Below are positions 8,399 through 17,540 of a stretch of 64,000 bases of DNA, piece by piece. Origin of the DNA: Brevundimonas vesicularis (GTDB lineage Bacteria > Pseudomonadota > Alphaproteobacteria > Caulobacterales > Caulobacteraceae); NCBI RefSeq assembly GCF_027886425.1, contig NZ_CP115671.1, forward strand, positions 186,001 through 250,000. The letters are read 5' to 3'. Numbering within the stretch: the stretch's first letter is position 1; every line of letters starts with the position of its first letter. Below the pieces are notes generated by a model. The model worked only from the letters and a program-made list of their open reading frames with translations. It searched no databases and had not been told where the DNA came from. Position numbers and translations under genes: made by a program.

Positions 8399-10678
8399 AT
8401 GATGCCGGCAGGCGGCGCGATGACCAGAGGACCCCGGATCCTCCTGCGCCAGATCCGCGAGGCTCTGGGCGGGGCCGGCGCGGGCGCGACGCCGGCGCAG
8501 GACCGGCTGAACATGGTCGTCAAGATCATCGCCCGGTCGATGGTCGCCGAAGTCTGCTCTATCTATCTGCGCCGCGCGTCGGGCGAGCTCGAACTGTTCG
8601 CCACCGAGGGTCTGAACCCCGACGCCGTGCACAACACCCGGCTGCGGCCCGGCGAGGGCCTGGTCGGCGAAGTGGCGCGGATGGCCCAGCCCATCAGCCT
8701 GTCGGACGCCCCGTCACACCCGTCCTTCTCCTATCGTCCCGAGACGGGCGAAGACCCCTATCACGCCTTCCTGGGCGCCCCGCTGCTGCGCGGCGGCCGG
8801 GCCATCGGCGTCCTGGTCGTCCAGAACCGCACCGAGCGGCGCTATGACGAGGAAGAGGTCGAGGACATCCAGACCATCGCCATGGTCCTGTCCGAAACCG
8901 TGTCGTCCGGCGAACTACTGGCGCTGGACGAGCTGCGCGACGTGGAGCTGGCGCCGCACCGGCCCGAGCGGCTGAAGGGCCAGAAGTTCGCCGACGGCCT
9001 GGCTTTCGGCCATGTGGTTCTGCACGAGGCGCCGCTGGCGCCCGAGAAGTTGCTTTCGGACGACCCGGCGATGGAGGAGGCGCGGCTGAAGCTGGCGCTG
9101 GCCACGCTGAAGAGCGGCCTGGACGTCATGCTGGACAAGGGCCAGGGCCTGGCCGGTCCGTCGTTCGAGGTGCTGGAAACCTATCGGATGTTCGCCGACG
9201 ACCGGGGCTGGAACCGGTCGCTGGAGGAGGCGGTGAGGAACGGTCTGACGGCCGAGGCGGCGGTGGACCGGGTCAGGAACGAACACCGCGCCCGCTTCGC
9301 CCAGGCGCGCGACCCCTATATCCGCGAGCGGCTGCACGACTTCGAGGATCTGGCCAACCGCCTGTTGCGGGTGCTGGCGGGCGACAAGCCGGGCGAGCGC
9401 GAACTGCCCGACGACGCCATACTGGTGGCGCGGAACCTGGGCCCGGCCGACCTGCTGGAATATCCGCGCGACAAGCTGAAGGGGCTGTTGCTGGAAGAGG
9501 GCTCTGCCGCCAGCCACGCCGCCATCGTCGCGCGCGCGCTGCAGATTCCGTGCGTCGGCCGTCTGATGGGCCTGCGCGACCGGCTGTCGGAAGGCGATAT
9601 GGTCATCGCCGACGGCGAGACCGGCGAGACCTATTTGCGCCCCCGCCCCGATATGCTGGAGGCGGTGCAGTCGCGCATGGCCGTGCGCGAACAGCGCCAG
9701 GCCGAGTTCGCCCAGCTGCGCGACGTGCCGGCCGTGACCCTGGACGGTCAGCGGATCACGGTCCTGACCAATGCCGGCCTAGCGGTCGATCTGGAAAACA
9801 TGATCGAGACGGGCGCCGAGGGCATCGGCCTGTTCCGCACCGAGTTCCAGTTCATGGTCTCGGACGAACTGCCCCGGCTGGACGCCCAGACGGCGCTCTA
9901 CAAGCTGGTGCTGGACGCAGCGGGCGACAAACCCGTCACCTTCCGCACCCTGGATATCGGCGGCGACAAGGTCCTGCCCTATCTGGAGGCCGAGCGCGAA
10001 GAGAACCCCGCGCTGGGCCGCCGCGCCATCCGTTTGGGCCTGGATCGGCCGTCGCTGCTGCGAATGCAGCTTCGGGCGTTGCTGGCGGCGGGGGCCGGGC
10101 GCGAGCTGCGCGTCATGTTCCCGATGATCGCCACGGTGGACGAGTTCCGGGCCGCGCGCGAGCTGGTGGATATCGAATGCGCCTGGGCGCGGCGTCGCGG
10201 GCGCGCCTTGCCCGCCCTGCTGCGCGTCGGGGCGATGGTCGAATGCCCGTCCCTGTTGTGGCATCTGGACGCCCTGTTGCCGCTGACGGATTTCGTCTCC
10301 ATCGGCACCAACGACCTGTTCCAATACATGTACGCGGCCGACCGGACCAATCCGCTGGTGTCGGATCGCTACGACCCGCTTTCGCCGCCGACCCTGCGGG
10401 CGCTCCAGACCATCCAGAAGGCCTGCGCCGACACCGGCACGCCGGTCTCGATCTGCGGCGAACTGGCGGGACGGCCGCTGGAGGCCTTCGCCCTGATCGT
10501 GCTGGGCTTCACCCGACTGTCGGCGCCGGCGGGCGGTGTCGGGCCGGTCAAGCGGATGATCCTGTCGGCGGACCTGAATGCGGCCCGGCGCGGCATGGCC
10601 AATCTGCTGAACCTGTCCACCGGCTCGGTTCGTAACGAGATCGAATCCCTGGCGCGCAAGCTGAACGTCGCGGTCTGA
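8399..10678 (+). CDS. ptsP: Phosphoenolpyruvate--protein phosphotransferase, EI-Ntr type with GAF domain
   Basis: This 759-residue cytosolic enzyme I paralogue takes phosphate from PEP and passes it to NPr in the nitrogen PTS. An N-terminal GAF domain (about residues 25-170; in known homologues it senses glutamine) precedes the EI N-domain. The PEP-utilising swivel domain carries the phospho-His at His373 in the segment EEGSAASHAAIVA. The C-terminal barrel contains FRTLDIGGDK, GTNDLFQYMYA and the active-site Cys in ICGELAGRP. The length is normal for PtsP. NPr and EIIA-Ntr partners are not in the window. Two Met codons within the first eight residues leave the start slightly uncertain. Confidence 0.95.
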   Translation: MMPAGGAMTRGPRILLRQIREALGGAGAGATPAQDRLNMVVKIIARSMVAEVCSIYLRRASGELELFATEGLNPDAVHNTRLRPGEGLVGEVARMAQPISLSDAPSHPSFSYRPETGEDPYHAFLGAPLLRGGRAIGVLVVQNRTERRYDEEEVEDIQTIAMVLSETVSSGELLALDELRDVELAPHRPERLKGQKFADGLAFGHVVLHEAPLAPEKLLSDDPAMEEARLKLALATLKSGLDVMLDKGQGLAGPSFEVLETYRMFADDRGWNRSLEEAVRNGLTAEAAVDRVRNEHRARFAQARDPYIRERLHDFEDLANRLLRVLAGDKPGERELPDDAILVARNLGPADLLEYPRDKLKGLLLEEGSAASHAAIVARALQIPCVGRLMGLRDRLSEGDMVIADGETGETYLRPRPDMLEAVQSRMAVREQRQAEFAQLRDVPAVTLDGQRITVLTNAGLAVDLENMIETGAEGIGLFRTEFQFMVSDELPRLDAQTALYKLVLDAAGDKPVTFRTLDIGGDKVLPYLEAEREENPALGRRAIRLGLDRPSLLRMQLRALLAAGAGRELRVMFPMIATVDEFRAARELVDIECAWARRRGRALPALLRVGAMVECPSLLWHLDALLPLTDFVSIGTNDLFQYMYAADRTNPLVSDRYDPLSPPTLRALQTIQKACADTGTPVSICGELAGRPLEAFALIVLGFTRLSAPAGGVGPVKRMILSADLNAARRGMANLLNLSTGSVRNEIESLARKLNVAV

Positions 10679-10790
10679 TCGAAGCCGTCTGGACGCACGG
10701 GCGGCGTTGCTGGTCGGCGCGCAATCGTCTATCTCGGGCCCTGTGAACGGCGCGTCTGCGCTGTGTTTCCCGGACATGGGGTCAGGCGTC

Positions 10791-11894
10791 ATGACGCTGA
10801 ATGCGGGGGTCGCCCCCGAGGCGATCGAAAGCATTGCGGACCGGCCGGATCCGACGGCCGCCTTCGTCGACGCCGCGACCCTGGGCGACGGCTTTCGGGC
10901 CGCCCGAGAGCGGTCGGGCAAGTCGCCGGCCGAGCTGGCCGCCGAAACCAAGGTGCATCGCCGGTTCCTGACCGCCCTGGAGCAGAACGACTGGTCGTCC
11001 CTGCCCTCGCGCGTCTTCGCCCTGGGTTATGTGCGGGCCTACGCCTCGGCCCTGGCGCTGGACGAACAGACGGCCGTCGAGCGATTCAAGCGCGAGAGCC
11101 CCGACACCTCCGTGCCGCTGAAGGCGCCCATCGGCATCGCCTTCGAGGACGTGAAACGCCATTCGCCGCGCATCGTCGCCGGCATCGCCGCCGTGGTGGT
11201 CGCCGTCATCGGCTGGAACGTGTTCCAGCGCGCCAGCCTGCATCAGACCGCCCATCCGTCCGATATCGCCGCCGTGCCAAAGACCTGGACCGGGGCCGCC
11301 GATCCCGATCCGCAGGTCGCGCTCAGCGCGCCCATGTCCGCCCCGCCCGACCAGACGACGCCGGCCCTCTACATCACCCCGGGATTGGAAGCCGAACTCA
11401 CCGGGGTCGATCCGACCGATCCGGCCGTGATCGCCGCCGCCGCCAATCCGGAGCCGGTGCAGAAGGCGTTCAACCCGCGCGGGGCCGTCTATGGTGCCTC
11501 GGCCAACGCCTCGATGGTGGTGATCCAAGCCAAGACGGCCGGCGCCCTGGTCGTTCGGCTGGGCGACGGTCAGGCCCTGTTCGCGCGTCAGATGGCGCCG
11601 GGCGAGGCATGGCGCGCGCCCATCGGCGTGGCGGCGACGGTGGATGTGTCCGACCCGGCCGCCTTCGACGTCTTCCTGAACGGCGAATACGGCGGACCCC
11701 TGGCCGGCGTGCTGACGCCGCTGGCCCAGCTGAACAGCCGCGCCGACCAGGCGGCCAAGGCGCTGGCCGCCAGCCAGGCGCGCGCTCAGGCTCAGGCTCA
11801 GGCCGCCCAGGCCCGGACACAGGCGGCCTCGACGCCAGGGGCGACGCCTTCCCCCGCGCCGGCGCCCTCTTCACCCGCCCCTGCGCCGAACTGA
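10791..11894 (+). CDS. RodZ-like protein: HTH domain, one transmembrane helix, DUF4115
   Basis: The 367-residue protein has a cytosolic Cro/C1-type helix-turn-helix (about residues 30-90: GDGFRAARERSGKSPAELAA through GYVRAYASAL). A single transmembrane helix follows near residues 125-145, and then a periplasmic DUF4115 domain (VVIQAKTAGALVVRLGDG through AFDVFLNGEYGG). The tail is rich in Ala, Gln and Pro. This order matches RodZ, which anchors MreB and guides cell shape. The neighbour ispG is also the classical partner of rodZ. The ATG at 10791 is taken as start; upstream in-frame ATGs (10776) lack a better ribosome site. Confidence 0.82.
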   Translation: MTLNAGVAPEAIESIADRPDPTAAFVDAATLGDGFRAARERSGKSPAELAAETKVHRRFLTALEQNDWSSLPSRVFALGYVRAYASALALDEQTAVERFKRESPDTSVPLKAPIGIAFEDVKRHSPRIVAGIAAVVVAVIGWNVFQRASLHQTAHPSDIAAVPKTWTGAADPDPQVALSAPMSAPPDQTTPALYITPGLEAELTGVDPTDPAVIAAAANPEPVQKAFNPRGAVYGASANASMVVIQAKTAGALVVRLGDGQALFARQMAPGEAWRAPIGVAATVDVSDPAAFDVFLNGEYGGPLAGVLTPLAQLNSRADQAAKALAASQARAQAQAQAAQARTQAASTPGATPSPAPAPSSPAPAPN

Positions 11895-11942
11895 CACGTC
11901 GGCCGTGGTCCCGCCGTCATCATCGGCCTATATGATGCTCCC

Positions 11943-13079
11943 ATGAGCGACCACACCCACGTCCGACCCTGGCGCCACATCGAGCGTCGCAAGAGCCGCC
12001 AGATCCGCGTCGGCTCCGTCCTGGTGGGCGGCGACGCCCCGATCAGCGTACAGTCGATGACCAATACGCCGACGACGGACGCGGCGGCGACCATCGACCA
12101 GATCCGTCAGTTGGAAGAGGCCGGCGCCGACATCGTGCGCGTCTCCTGCCCCGACGTGGAATCGACCGCCGCCTTCAGGACCATCGTGCGCGAGGCCAAG
12201 GTTCCCTTGGTCGCCGACATCCACTTCCACTACAAGCGCGGCATCGAGGCCGCCGAGGCGGGCGCCGCCTGCCTGCGCATCAACCCGGGCAACATCGGTT
12301 CGGCCGACCGCGTCCGCGACGTGATCCAAGCGGCCAAGGACAATGGCTGTTCAATGCGGATCGGCGTCAACGCCGGTTCGCTGGAAAAGGAACTGCTGGA
12401 AAAATACGGCGAGCCCTGCCCCGACGCCATGGTCGAGAGCGCGCTGAACCACGCCCGCATCCTGCAGGACCACGACTTCCACGAGTTCAAGATCTCGGTG
12501 AAGGCGTCCGACCCCTTCCTGACCGTCGCCGCCTATCAACAGTTGGCCGAGGCGATCGACTGCCCCCTGCACCTGGGCGTGACGGAGGCCGGGCCGTTGC
12601 GCACCGGCACCATCAAGTCCGCCATCGGCCTGGGGTCGATGCTGTGGGCCGGGATCGGCGACACCATCCGCGTCTCGTTGGCCGCCGATCCGGTCGAGGA
12701 GATCAAGGTCGGCTTCGACATCCTGAAGTCGCTGGGCCTGCGCCACCGTGGCGTCAACATCATCGCCTGCCCGTCCTGCGCGCGTCAGGGCTTCAACGTC
12801 ATCGAGACGGTGGCGGTGCTGGAAGAGAAGCTGGCCCATATCTCGACGCCGATGAGCCTGTCGGTGATCGGCTGCGTCGTGAACGGACCGGGCGAGGCTC
12901 TCTATACCGACATCGGCTTTACCGGCGGCGGCAAGGGCGCAGGCATGATCTATCTGAACGGCAAGATCGCCCATAAACAGGCCAACGACGGCATGATCGA
13001 CCACATCGTCGACCTGGTTGAACAGAAGGCCGCCGAACTGGACGCCGCACGCGCGGCGGAGCTTCAGGCGGCGGAGTAG
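11943..13079 (+). CDS. ispG: (E)-4-hydroxy-3-methylbut-2-enyl-diphosphate synthase
   Basis: The 378-residue MEP-pathway enzyme converts MEcPP to HMBPP using a 4Fe-4S cluster. The N-terminal barrel begins around VGGDAPISVQSMTNTPT. The cluster ligands are Cys276 and Cys279 (CPSCARQG) and Cys311 with Glu318 (GCVVNGPGEA), spaced as in the E. coli enzyme. It lies 48 bp after the rodZ-like gene and ends in a strong terminator at 13147. The size and motifs indicate a complete enzyme. Confidence 0.97.
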   Translation: MSDHTHVRPWRHIERRKSRQIRVGSVLVGGDAPISVQSMTNTPTTDAAATIDQIRQLEEAGADIVRVSCPDVESTAAFRTIVREAKVPLVADIHFHYKRGIEAAEAGAACLRINPGNIGSADRVRDVIQAAKDNGCSMRIGVNAGSLEKELLEKYGEPCPDAMVESALNHARILQDHDFHEFKISVKASDPFLTVAAYQQLAEAIDCPLHLGVTEAGPLRTGTIKSAIGLGSMLWAGIGDTIRVSLAADPVEEIKVGFDILKSLGLRHRGVNIIACPSCARQGFNVIETVAVLEEKLAHISTPMSLSVIGCVVNGPGEALYTDIGFTGGGKGAGMIYLNGKIAHKQANDGMIDHIVDLVEQKAAELDAARAAELQAAE

Positions 13080-13146
13080 GCTGCGGAAGCCGCTTATGCA
13101 GGGTGGCGATGCCGGCGGTATTCGGAAATCAAAGTCGAAGTTGGAT

Positions 13147-13176
13147 CGGCGGCGGGTGCGAACCCGCCGCCGTTTT
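13147..13176 (+). terminator. Intrinsic terminator downstream of ispG
   Basis: A perfect 11-bp stem (CGGCGGCGGGT with its complement) closes a GCGA loop and is followed by TTTT. It is placed to end the rodZ-ispG transcript; the opposing TauE gene stops at 13182. Confidence 0.88.
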
Positions 13177-13181
13177 GCGTT

Positions 13182-13958
13182 TCAGATCACCTTGAACAGC
13201 CGCAGGGCCTGATAGCCGGCCGAGAGCAGCACAACGGCGCCGACGCCGTAGGTCAGGGCGCGGCGCGGGGCGATGCGGGCGATGACGCCGGCGAAGGGGG
13301 CGGCGATCAGGCCGCCTATGATCAGGCCCAGCACCGCCATGGCGTGGGTCGAGAAGCCCTCGGCCTCCTGCCAATGTCCGGTCAGCAGGGCGACCAGGAA
13401 GGTGGCGGAAATGGCGGAGGTGACGAAGAACTCCGCCGTATTGGTGGTGCCGATCGAGACGCGCGGATCCTGACCCGTGCCGACCAGGGTTGTGGTGACC
13501 GTAGGTCCCCAACCGCCGCCGCCGATGGCGTCGAAGAAGCCGCCGACCAGACCCAGAGGGCCGGCGAACTTGCGCGGGAAGATCCGCTCGCGCGTCTGAC
13601 GCGTGGCGCGCCAGATGATCACGACGCCCATGATGGCCAGATAGGTGGTGATGAAGGGCTTCAGCAGATCGCCGTCGATGCTGGTCAGGACGAAGGCGCC
13701 GAAGCCGCCGCCGACGACGCCGCCGAGGGCCAGCGGCACGAACAGCTTCCAGTTCACGTTCTTGTTGAAGGTATGGGACCCGGCCGACGCCGCCGTGGTG
13801 AAGACCTCCGCGGCGTGGACGCTGGCCGACGCCGTCGCGGGCGGCACGCCGAACGACAGCAGGACGGTCGAGGAGATCACGCCATAGGCCATGCCCAGCG
13901 CCCCATCCACGATCTGGGCCAGAAAACCGACGGCGAGGAAGAGCAGGAAATCTTGCAT
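13182..13958 (-). CDS. TauE/SafE family sulfite/sulfonate exporter-like membrane protein
   Basis: The 258-residue inner-membrane protein has about eight hydrophobic helices. It has two family-type half repeats, seen as VDGALGMAYGVISS near the N-terminus and GFFDAIGGGGWGPTVTTTL in the second half. Characterised TauE/SafE members export sulfite, sulfoacetate or related organosulfur anions. It starts 33 bp after the stop of an Rrf2 regulator on the same strand, so the two are probably co-transcribed. Transport specificity is inferred only from the family. Confidence 0.88.
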   Translation of the reverse strand: MQDFLLFLAVGFLAQIVDGALGMAYGVISSTVLLSFGVPPATASASVHAAEVFTTAASAGSHTFNKNVNWKLFVPLALGGVVGGGFGAFVLTSIDGDLLKPFITTYLAIMGVVIIWRATRQTRERIFPRKFAGPLGLVGGFFDAIGGGGWGPTVTTTLVGTGQDPRVSIGTTNTAEFFVTSAISATFLVALLTGHWQEAEGFSTHAMAVLGLIIGGLIAAPFAGVIARIAPRRALTYGVGAVVLLSAGYQALRLFKVI

Positions 13959-13991
13959 GGCGTCCTCTGAAACAGGGGCGAACGGTGCGGG

Positions 13992-14432
13992 CTATTTCCC
14001 TAGTCGGTCAATAGGAGAAGAAGTGACGGTGGCTTGCAGAAGGGTTCGCGCCTCGAAGACGGCGGCGATGGCGTCGCGCCCGTCCTGAAGCACGGGCTGC
14101 AACGGACAGGTCTCGACATCCGGGCAGGTCTCGCACGGGCCGTAGGCGGTGCGCGAGGCGCAAGGCGCAAGGGCCAGCGGGCCTTCCAGCGCGCGGATCA
14201 CGTCGGCGAAGCTGATGGCGTCGGCGGGCGCGCCCAGCGCATAGCCGCCCGCCCTGCCCCGCTTCGAGGCCAGCAGACCCTGACGGCGCAGATCCAGCAG
14301 GATGGCCTCCAGGAACTTTCGCGGAGCAGCCGCCGCCTCGGCGATCTCGGCGATGGTCGCAGGACCGCCGTCCGGCAGACTGGCCAGATGCACCATGGCG
14401 CGCAGGGCGTAGCGGGACCGGTTCGACAGCAT
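13992..14432 (-). CDS. Rrf2 family transcriptional regulator with four C-terminal cysteines
   Basis: The 146-residue protein opens with the Rrf2 winged-helix (MLSNRSRYALRAMVHLA; recognition region APRKFLEAILLDLRRQGLL). Residues near 88-110 hold four cysteines spaced C-x8-C-x2-C-x5-C (CASRTAYGPCETC, then PDVETC). This differs from the three-cysteine pattern of IscR/NsrR and could bind an Fe-S cluster or act as a thiol switch. It lies immediately upstream of a TauE/SafE exporter in the same direction, so a role in sensing sulfite, sulfide or another redox/sulfur signal and controlling export is a reasonable inference. Confidence 0.87.
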   Translation of the reverse strand: MLSNRSRYALRAMVHLASLPDGGPATIAEIAEAAAAPRKFLEAILLDLRRQGLLASKRGRAGGYALGAPADAISFADVIRALEGPLALAPCASRTAYGPCETCPDVETCPLQPVLQDGRDAIAAVFEARTLLQATVTSSPIDRLGK

Positions 14433-14490
14433 GATCCGTGATCGCCCGCCTGAGCCCCAGACGCAAGCTGCGAGGGCCGGACCCCACCCC

Positions 14491-15096
14491 TCAGGCGAGC
14501 CGCGCCACCGCCTCCAGAATCTGCGCGCCGTTATAGGGTTTCAGCACCAGGGCCTCGGCCATGTCCGCATTCTTCGCGGCGGCGGCCACATCGCCGGAAA
14601 TGAAGATGACCCGCACGGCCCAGCGGTCGGTCAGGACGCGGGCCAGTTCCACCCCGGTCATCTCGCCTGACAGATTGATGTCCAGCAGCGCCGCATCGAC
14701 GCTGTGCAGCGCAGCGGCGGCCTCGGCGGCGGCGGCGCTGTGGAACGGGCCGACGACATTGTGGCCCGCCTCGGTCAGCAGTTCGGTCAGGGAGGCGGCG
14801 GCGTCGGAATCGTCCTCGACCACCAGCAGGGTCAAGGCCTCGATCTCGGCCGGCGCCGTGGCGTCAATCGGCGCCTGACGCGTGACCACGGCGCGAAGGT
14901 CGCGCCAGATTTCGGTCGAGGGGCGGTCGGTGTCCAGATCATAGATGGCGGCCATGGCCCTCAGTTCGCGCGCGTCCGCGGGCGACAGGTCGCCGCCGGT
15001 CTCGGCCAGACGGCTGTCGTACTGGCGGCACAGCCGATCGACGCTTTCGGCGACTTCGGCGGCGTCCGGCTGCGACGGGGGCGGGCGATCGAACAT
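14491..15096 (-). CDS. Response regulator with N-terminal extension and C-terminal receiver domain
   Basis: The 201-residue protein has about 95 residues of unrecognised, mainly helical sequence. A C-terminal REC domain follows (TLLVVEDDSDAAASL, then ALLDINLSG with the phospho-acceptor Asp, FISGD and the conserved Lys in VLKPYNG). There is no DNA-binding output domain. The N-terminal part does not show the sigma-like motifs of PhyR. The start at 15096 is set by an excellent ribosome site, TAAGGAGGA, just upstream. No kinase gene lies nearby, so the partner is unknown. Confidence 0.85.
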   Translation of the reverse strand: MFDRPPPSQPDAAEVAESVDRLCRQYDSRLAETGGDLSPADARELRAMAAIYDLDTDRPSTEIWRDLRAVVTRQAPIDATAPAEIEALTLLVVEDDSDAAASLTELLTEAGHNVVGPFHSAAAAEAAAALHSVDAALLDINLSGEMTGVELARVLTDRWAVRVIFISGDVAAAAKNADMAEALVLKPYNGAQILEAVARLA

Positions 15097-15300
15097 GGCG
15101 TCCTCCTTACGGTTGTTCGATCTCAACTAATGGCTTTGAGCCGATTGCGTCACCGCGACTGACGCCATCGTGACCCGGTTGTCATCGCCGATCACAAGCG
15201 CGGCGCCGGCGCTGCCCCACGCCCCGACACGGCTGCAATCGACACGAGCCCCCCCGGCGGGTAAGGACGGCGCTCCGCTTTTTCTCAGGACATTTCCCTC

Positions 15301-16368
15301 TTGCGACTGCCCCAGGCCCGTCTCGATCAGGTGCTCGACCGTTTCCACGAGGTGGAGGCGCGCATGGGTTCGGCGACCGACGGCGCCGAGATCGTGCGGC
15401 TGTCCAAAGAGCACGCCGAGCTGAAGCCTGTCGTCGATGCGGTTCAGGGCCTGGCGCGCGCCCGCGCCGAAATGGCGGACCTGGAAGCCATGACGGCCGA
15501 TCCGGAAATGGCGGCGATGGCCGAGGAAGAGCTGCGGGCGCTGACCGTCCGGCTGCCCGAGCTGGAACGCGAGGTCGCCCTGCTGCTAGCCCCGCGCGAC
15601 GCCGACGAGAACGCCTCGGCCGTGCTGGAAGTGCGCGCCGGCACCGGCGGGGACGAGGCGGCCCTGTTCGCGGGCGACCTGTTCCGCATGTATTCGCGCT
15701 ACGCCTCCACGCGCGGCTGGCGGATCGAGCTGGACTCGGCGACCGAGGGCGACGCCGGCGGCTATAAGGAAATCATCGCCACGGTGACGGGCGAAGGCGT
15801 ATTCGGCCGGCTGAAGTTCGAGAGCGGCGTTCACCGGGTGCAGCGCGTGCCGACGACCGAGTCGCAGGGGCGCATCCACACCTCCGCGGCGACGGTGGCG
15901 GTCCTGCCCGAGGTCGAGGACGTCGAGATCGAAATCCACGACAAGGACATCCGCATCGACACCTTCCGCGCGTCGGGTTCGGGCGGGCAGCACGTCAACA
16001 CGACCGATTCCGCCGTGCGCATCACCCACCTGCCTACCGGCATCATGGTGACGTCGTCGGAGAAGTCCCAGCACGTCAACCGCGACAAGGCGATGAAGAA
16101 CCTGCGCGTGCGGCTGTACGACATGCAGCGCCAGGCCAAGGATCTGGCCCGCTCGGACAGCCGCAAGTCCCAGGTCGGGTCGGGCGACCGGTCTGAACGG
16201 ATCCGCACCTACAACTATCCGCAAGGGCGGGTCAGCGATCACCGCATCAACCTGACCCTGCACAGCCTGCCCCAGATCATGGAAGGCGACATCGATCCGC
16301 TGCTGAACGCCCTGATCGCCGAGGACCAGGCGGCGCGTCTGGCCGACCTGGAAGCCGAGTTCGGTTGA
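15301..16368 (+). CDS. prfA: Peptide chain release factor 1
   Basis: The 355-residue release factor recognises UAA and UAG stop codons and triggers peptidyl-tRNA hydrolysis. The codon-recognition PxT motif appears as PTT in VQRVPTTESQGRIH, marking RF1 rather than RF2. The catalytic GGQ motif is at residues 228-230 (SGSGGQHVNTT). The gene uses a TTG start at 15301; the next ATG (15364) would remove conserved N-terminal helix sequence. Its stop abuts the stop of the convergent membrane-protein gene. Confidence 0.96.
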   Translation: MRLPQARLDQVLDRFHEVEARMGSATDGAEIVRLSKEHAELKPVVDAVQGLARARAEMADLEAMTADPEMAAMAEEELRALTVRLPELEREVALLLAPRDADENASAVLEVRAGTGGDEAALFAGDLFRMYSRYASTRGWRIELDSATEGDAGGYKEIIATVTGEGVFGRLKFESGVHRVQRVPTTESQGRIHTSAATVAVLPEVEDVEIEIHDKDIRIDTFRASGSGGQHVNTTDSAVRITHLPTGIMVTSSEKSQHVNRDKAMKNLRVRLYDMQRQAKDLARSDSRKSQVGSGDRSERIRTYNYPQGRVSDHRINLTLHSLPQIMEGDIDPLLNALIAEDQAARLADLEAEFG

Positions 16369-16758
16369 TCAGCCCAGGACGCCGGTCAGTGGCAGCCACA
16401 GCACCACGCCAGTGACGGCGGTATAGGCGGCGAAGGCATGCACCGACTTCAGCCGGCCGCTGGCCAGCGGGCTGTCGAGATCGGCGCGGTTGACCCACAG
16501 TAGATAGGCGGCCTGGATCGCCCAACCGGCGAGGAAGGCGACCACGGCCCAGGCGCTGAGCGCCGCCAGCGCGACGCCCGACATCAGGACCACCACACCG
16601 CCCAGGGCGATCACGCCGTCTGCGATCTGATCGTCTGCGGGAACGGCGATGACGCCGGACAAGGCCCGTTGCAGACGCCAGTTGAGCCAGGCCTGATACA
16701 AAAGCATCAGTCCACCCAAGACGTAGAACATCCCTATCGCGCGCGCCGCCCACTCCAT
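16369..16758 (-). CDS. Small four-helix membrane protein, function unknown
   Basis: This 129-residue protein has about four hydrophobic helices (near residues 7-25, 48-66, 68-88 and 106-128) and few charged residues. I recognise no family signature. It converges head-on with prfA with no intergenic gap. The stretch upstream to the next same-strand gene (16759-16872) holds no gene I can support. Confidence 0.65.
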   Translation of the reverse strand: MEWAARAIGMFYVLGGLMLLYQAWLNWRLQRALSGVIAVPADDQIADGVIALGGVVVLMSGVALAALSAWAVVAFLAGWAIQAAYLLWVNRADLDSPLASGRLKSVHAFAAYTAVTGVVLWLPLTGVLG

Positions 16759-16872
16759 GTCTGAAATAAGGCGCCATTTTCTGTGGTTGTAATCAGGGAA
16801 AATGCGACGCCGATTCGGATCGTTAACGACCGGCGCAAATTAGACACAACCGTTGGTCTGCGAGCGCGCCCG

Positions 16873-17484
16873 CTAAGCTTTGGCGGCCAGCGCGCGCTGG
16901 ACCGCCGGACGCGCCTTCATGCGCTCGAAATGCGCCTGGACGCGCGGGAATGAGGCGATGTCCACGCCATCGCTTTCCAGCCAGCCGGCGAAGGTGAACA
17001 GATAGGGGTCCGCGACCGTATAGGCGTCGCCCATCGCCCATTCGCCGGTCAGGTCCGCCTCGATCAACGCAAAGCCGTCGCGCATGTTCTGCGTGACCTT
17101 GGCCGCCATCGACGCCTGGGCGGCGGCGTCGTCGCTCCAGCGCGCGGCGCGGCGACCGTGGGCGTGGGCGACGTGGACGGTGGTGGCCAGATAGAGGTTG
17201 AACGACTGCATCCGCGCAAAGGCGAAAGGATCGGTCGGCGCCAACAGGCCGGGCGGCGACAAGGCGGCGATGTGCGCCAGAATGGCCGGGCTCTCGGTCA
17301 GGACGCCCTGATCGGTCGCGAGCGCAGGAACGCGCCCCTTGGGATTGATCGCCAGATAGGCCGGCTCACGTTGCTCGGCCTTGGCGAAGTCGACCAACCG
17401 CACCTCATAGGCGAGCCCCGACTCTTCCAGCGCAATATGGCTGGCCCGGCTGCAGGATCCGGTCGCGGCGTAGAGGGTCAGCAT
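16873..17484 (-). CDS. Glutathione S-transferase family protein
   Basis: The 203-residue cytosolic protein has an N-terminal thioredoxin-like domain (MLTLYAATGSCSRASHIALE; NPKGRVPALATDQGVLTES with the cis-Pro and the glutathione-contact Glu-Ser). An all-helical C-terminal domain follows, with YTVADPYLFTFAGW. The SCSRA segment resembles the active site of beta-class bacterial GSTs. The start at 17484 is taken at MLTLY; the frame extends to 17523, but that would run into the sucB terminator. The substrate is unknown. Confidence 0.9.
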   Translation of the reverse strand: MLTLYAATGSCSRASHIALEESGLAYEVRLVDFAKAEQREPAYLAINPKGRVPALATDQGVLTESPAILAHIAALSPPGLLAPTDPFAFARMQSFNLYLATTVHVAHAHGRRAARWSDDAAAQASMAAKVTQNMRDGFALIEADLTGEWAMGDAYTVADPYLFTFAGWLESDGVDIASFPRVQAHFERMKARPAVQRALAAKA

Positions 17485-17500
17485 GGTCGCGCCTCGCAGC

Positions 17501-17533
17501 AAAGAAAAAGGCGGCGAGATCATCGCCGCCTTT
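17501..17533 (-). terminator. Intrinsic terminator downstream of sucB
   Basis: An 11-bp stem (AAAGGCGGCGA with its complement) closes a 5-nt loop. On the minus strand it is followed by TTTTTCTTT. It lies 8 bp beyond the sucB stop and just upstream of the GST start, separating the two units. Confidence 0.85.
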
Positions 17534-17540
17534 CAGGAAA

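Noticed and set aside
14491..15096. PhyR general stress regulator
   Set aside because: The N-terminal half lacks sigma2/sigma4-like motifs and no nepR or ecfG gene is adjacent.
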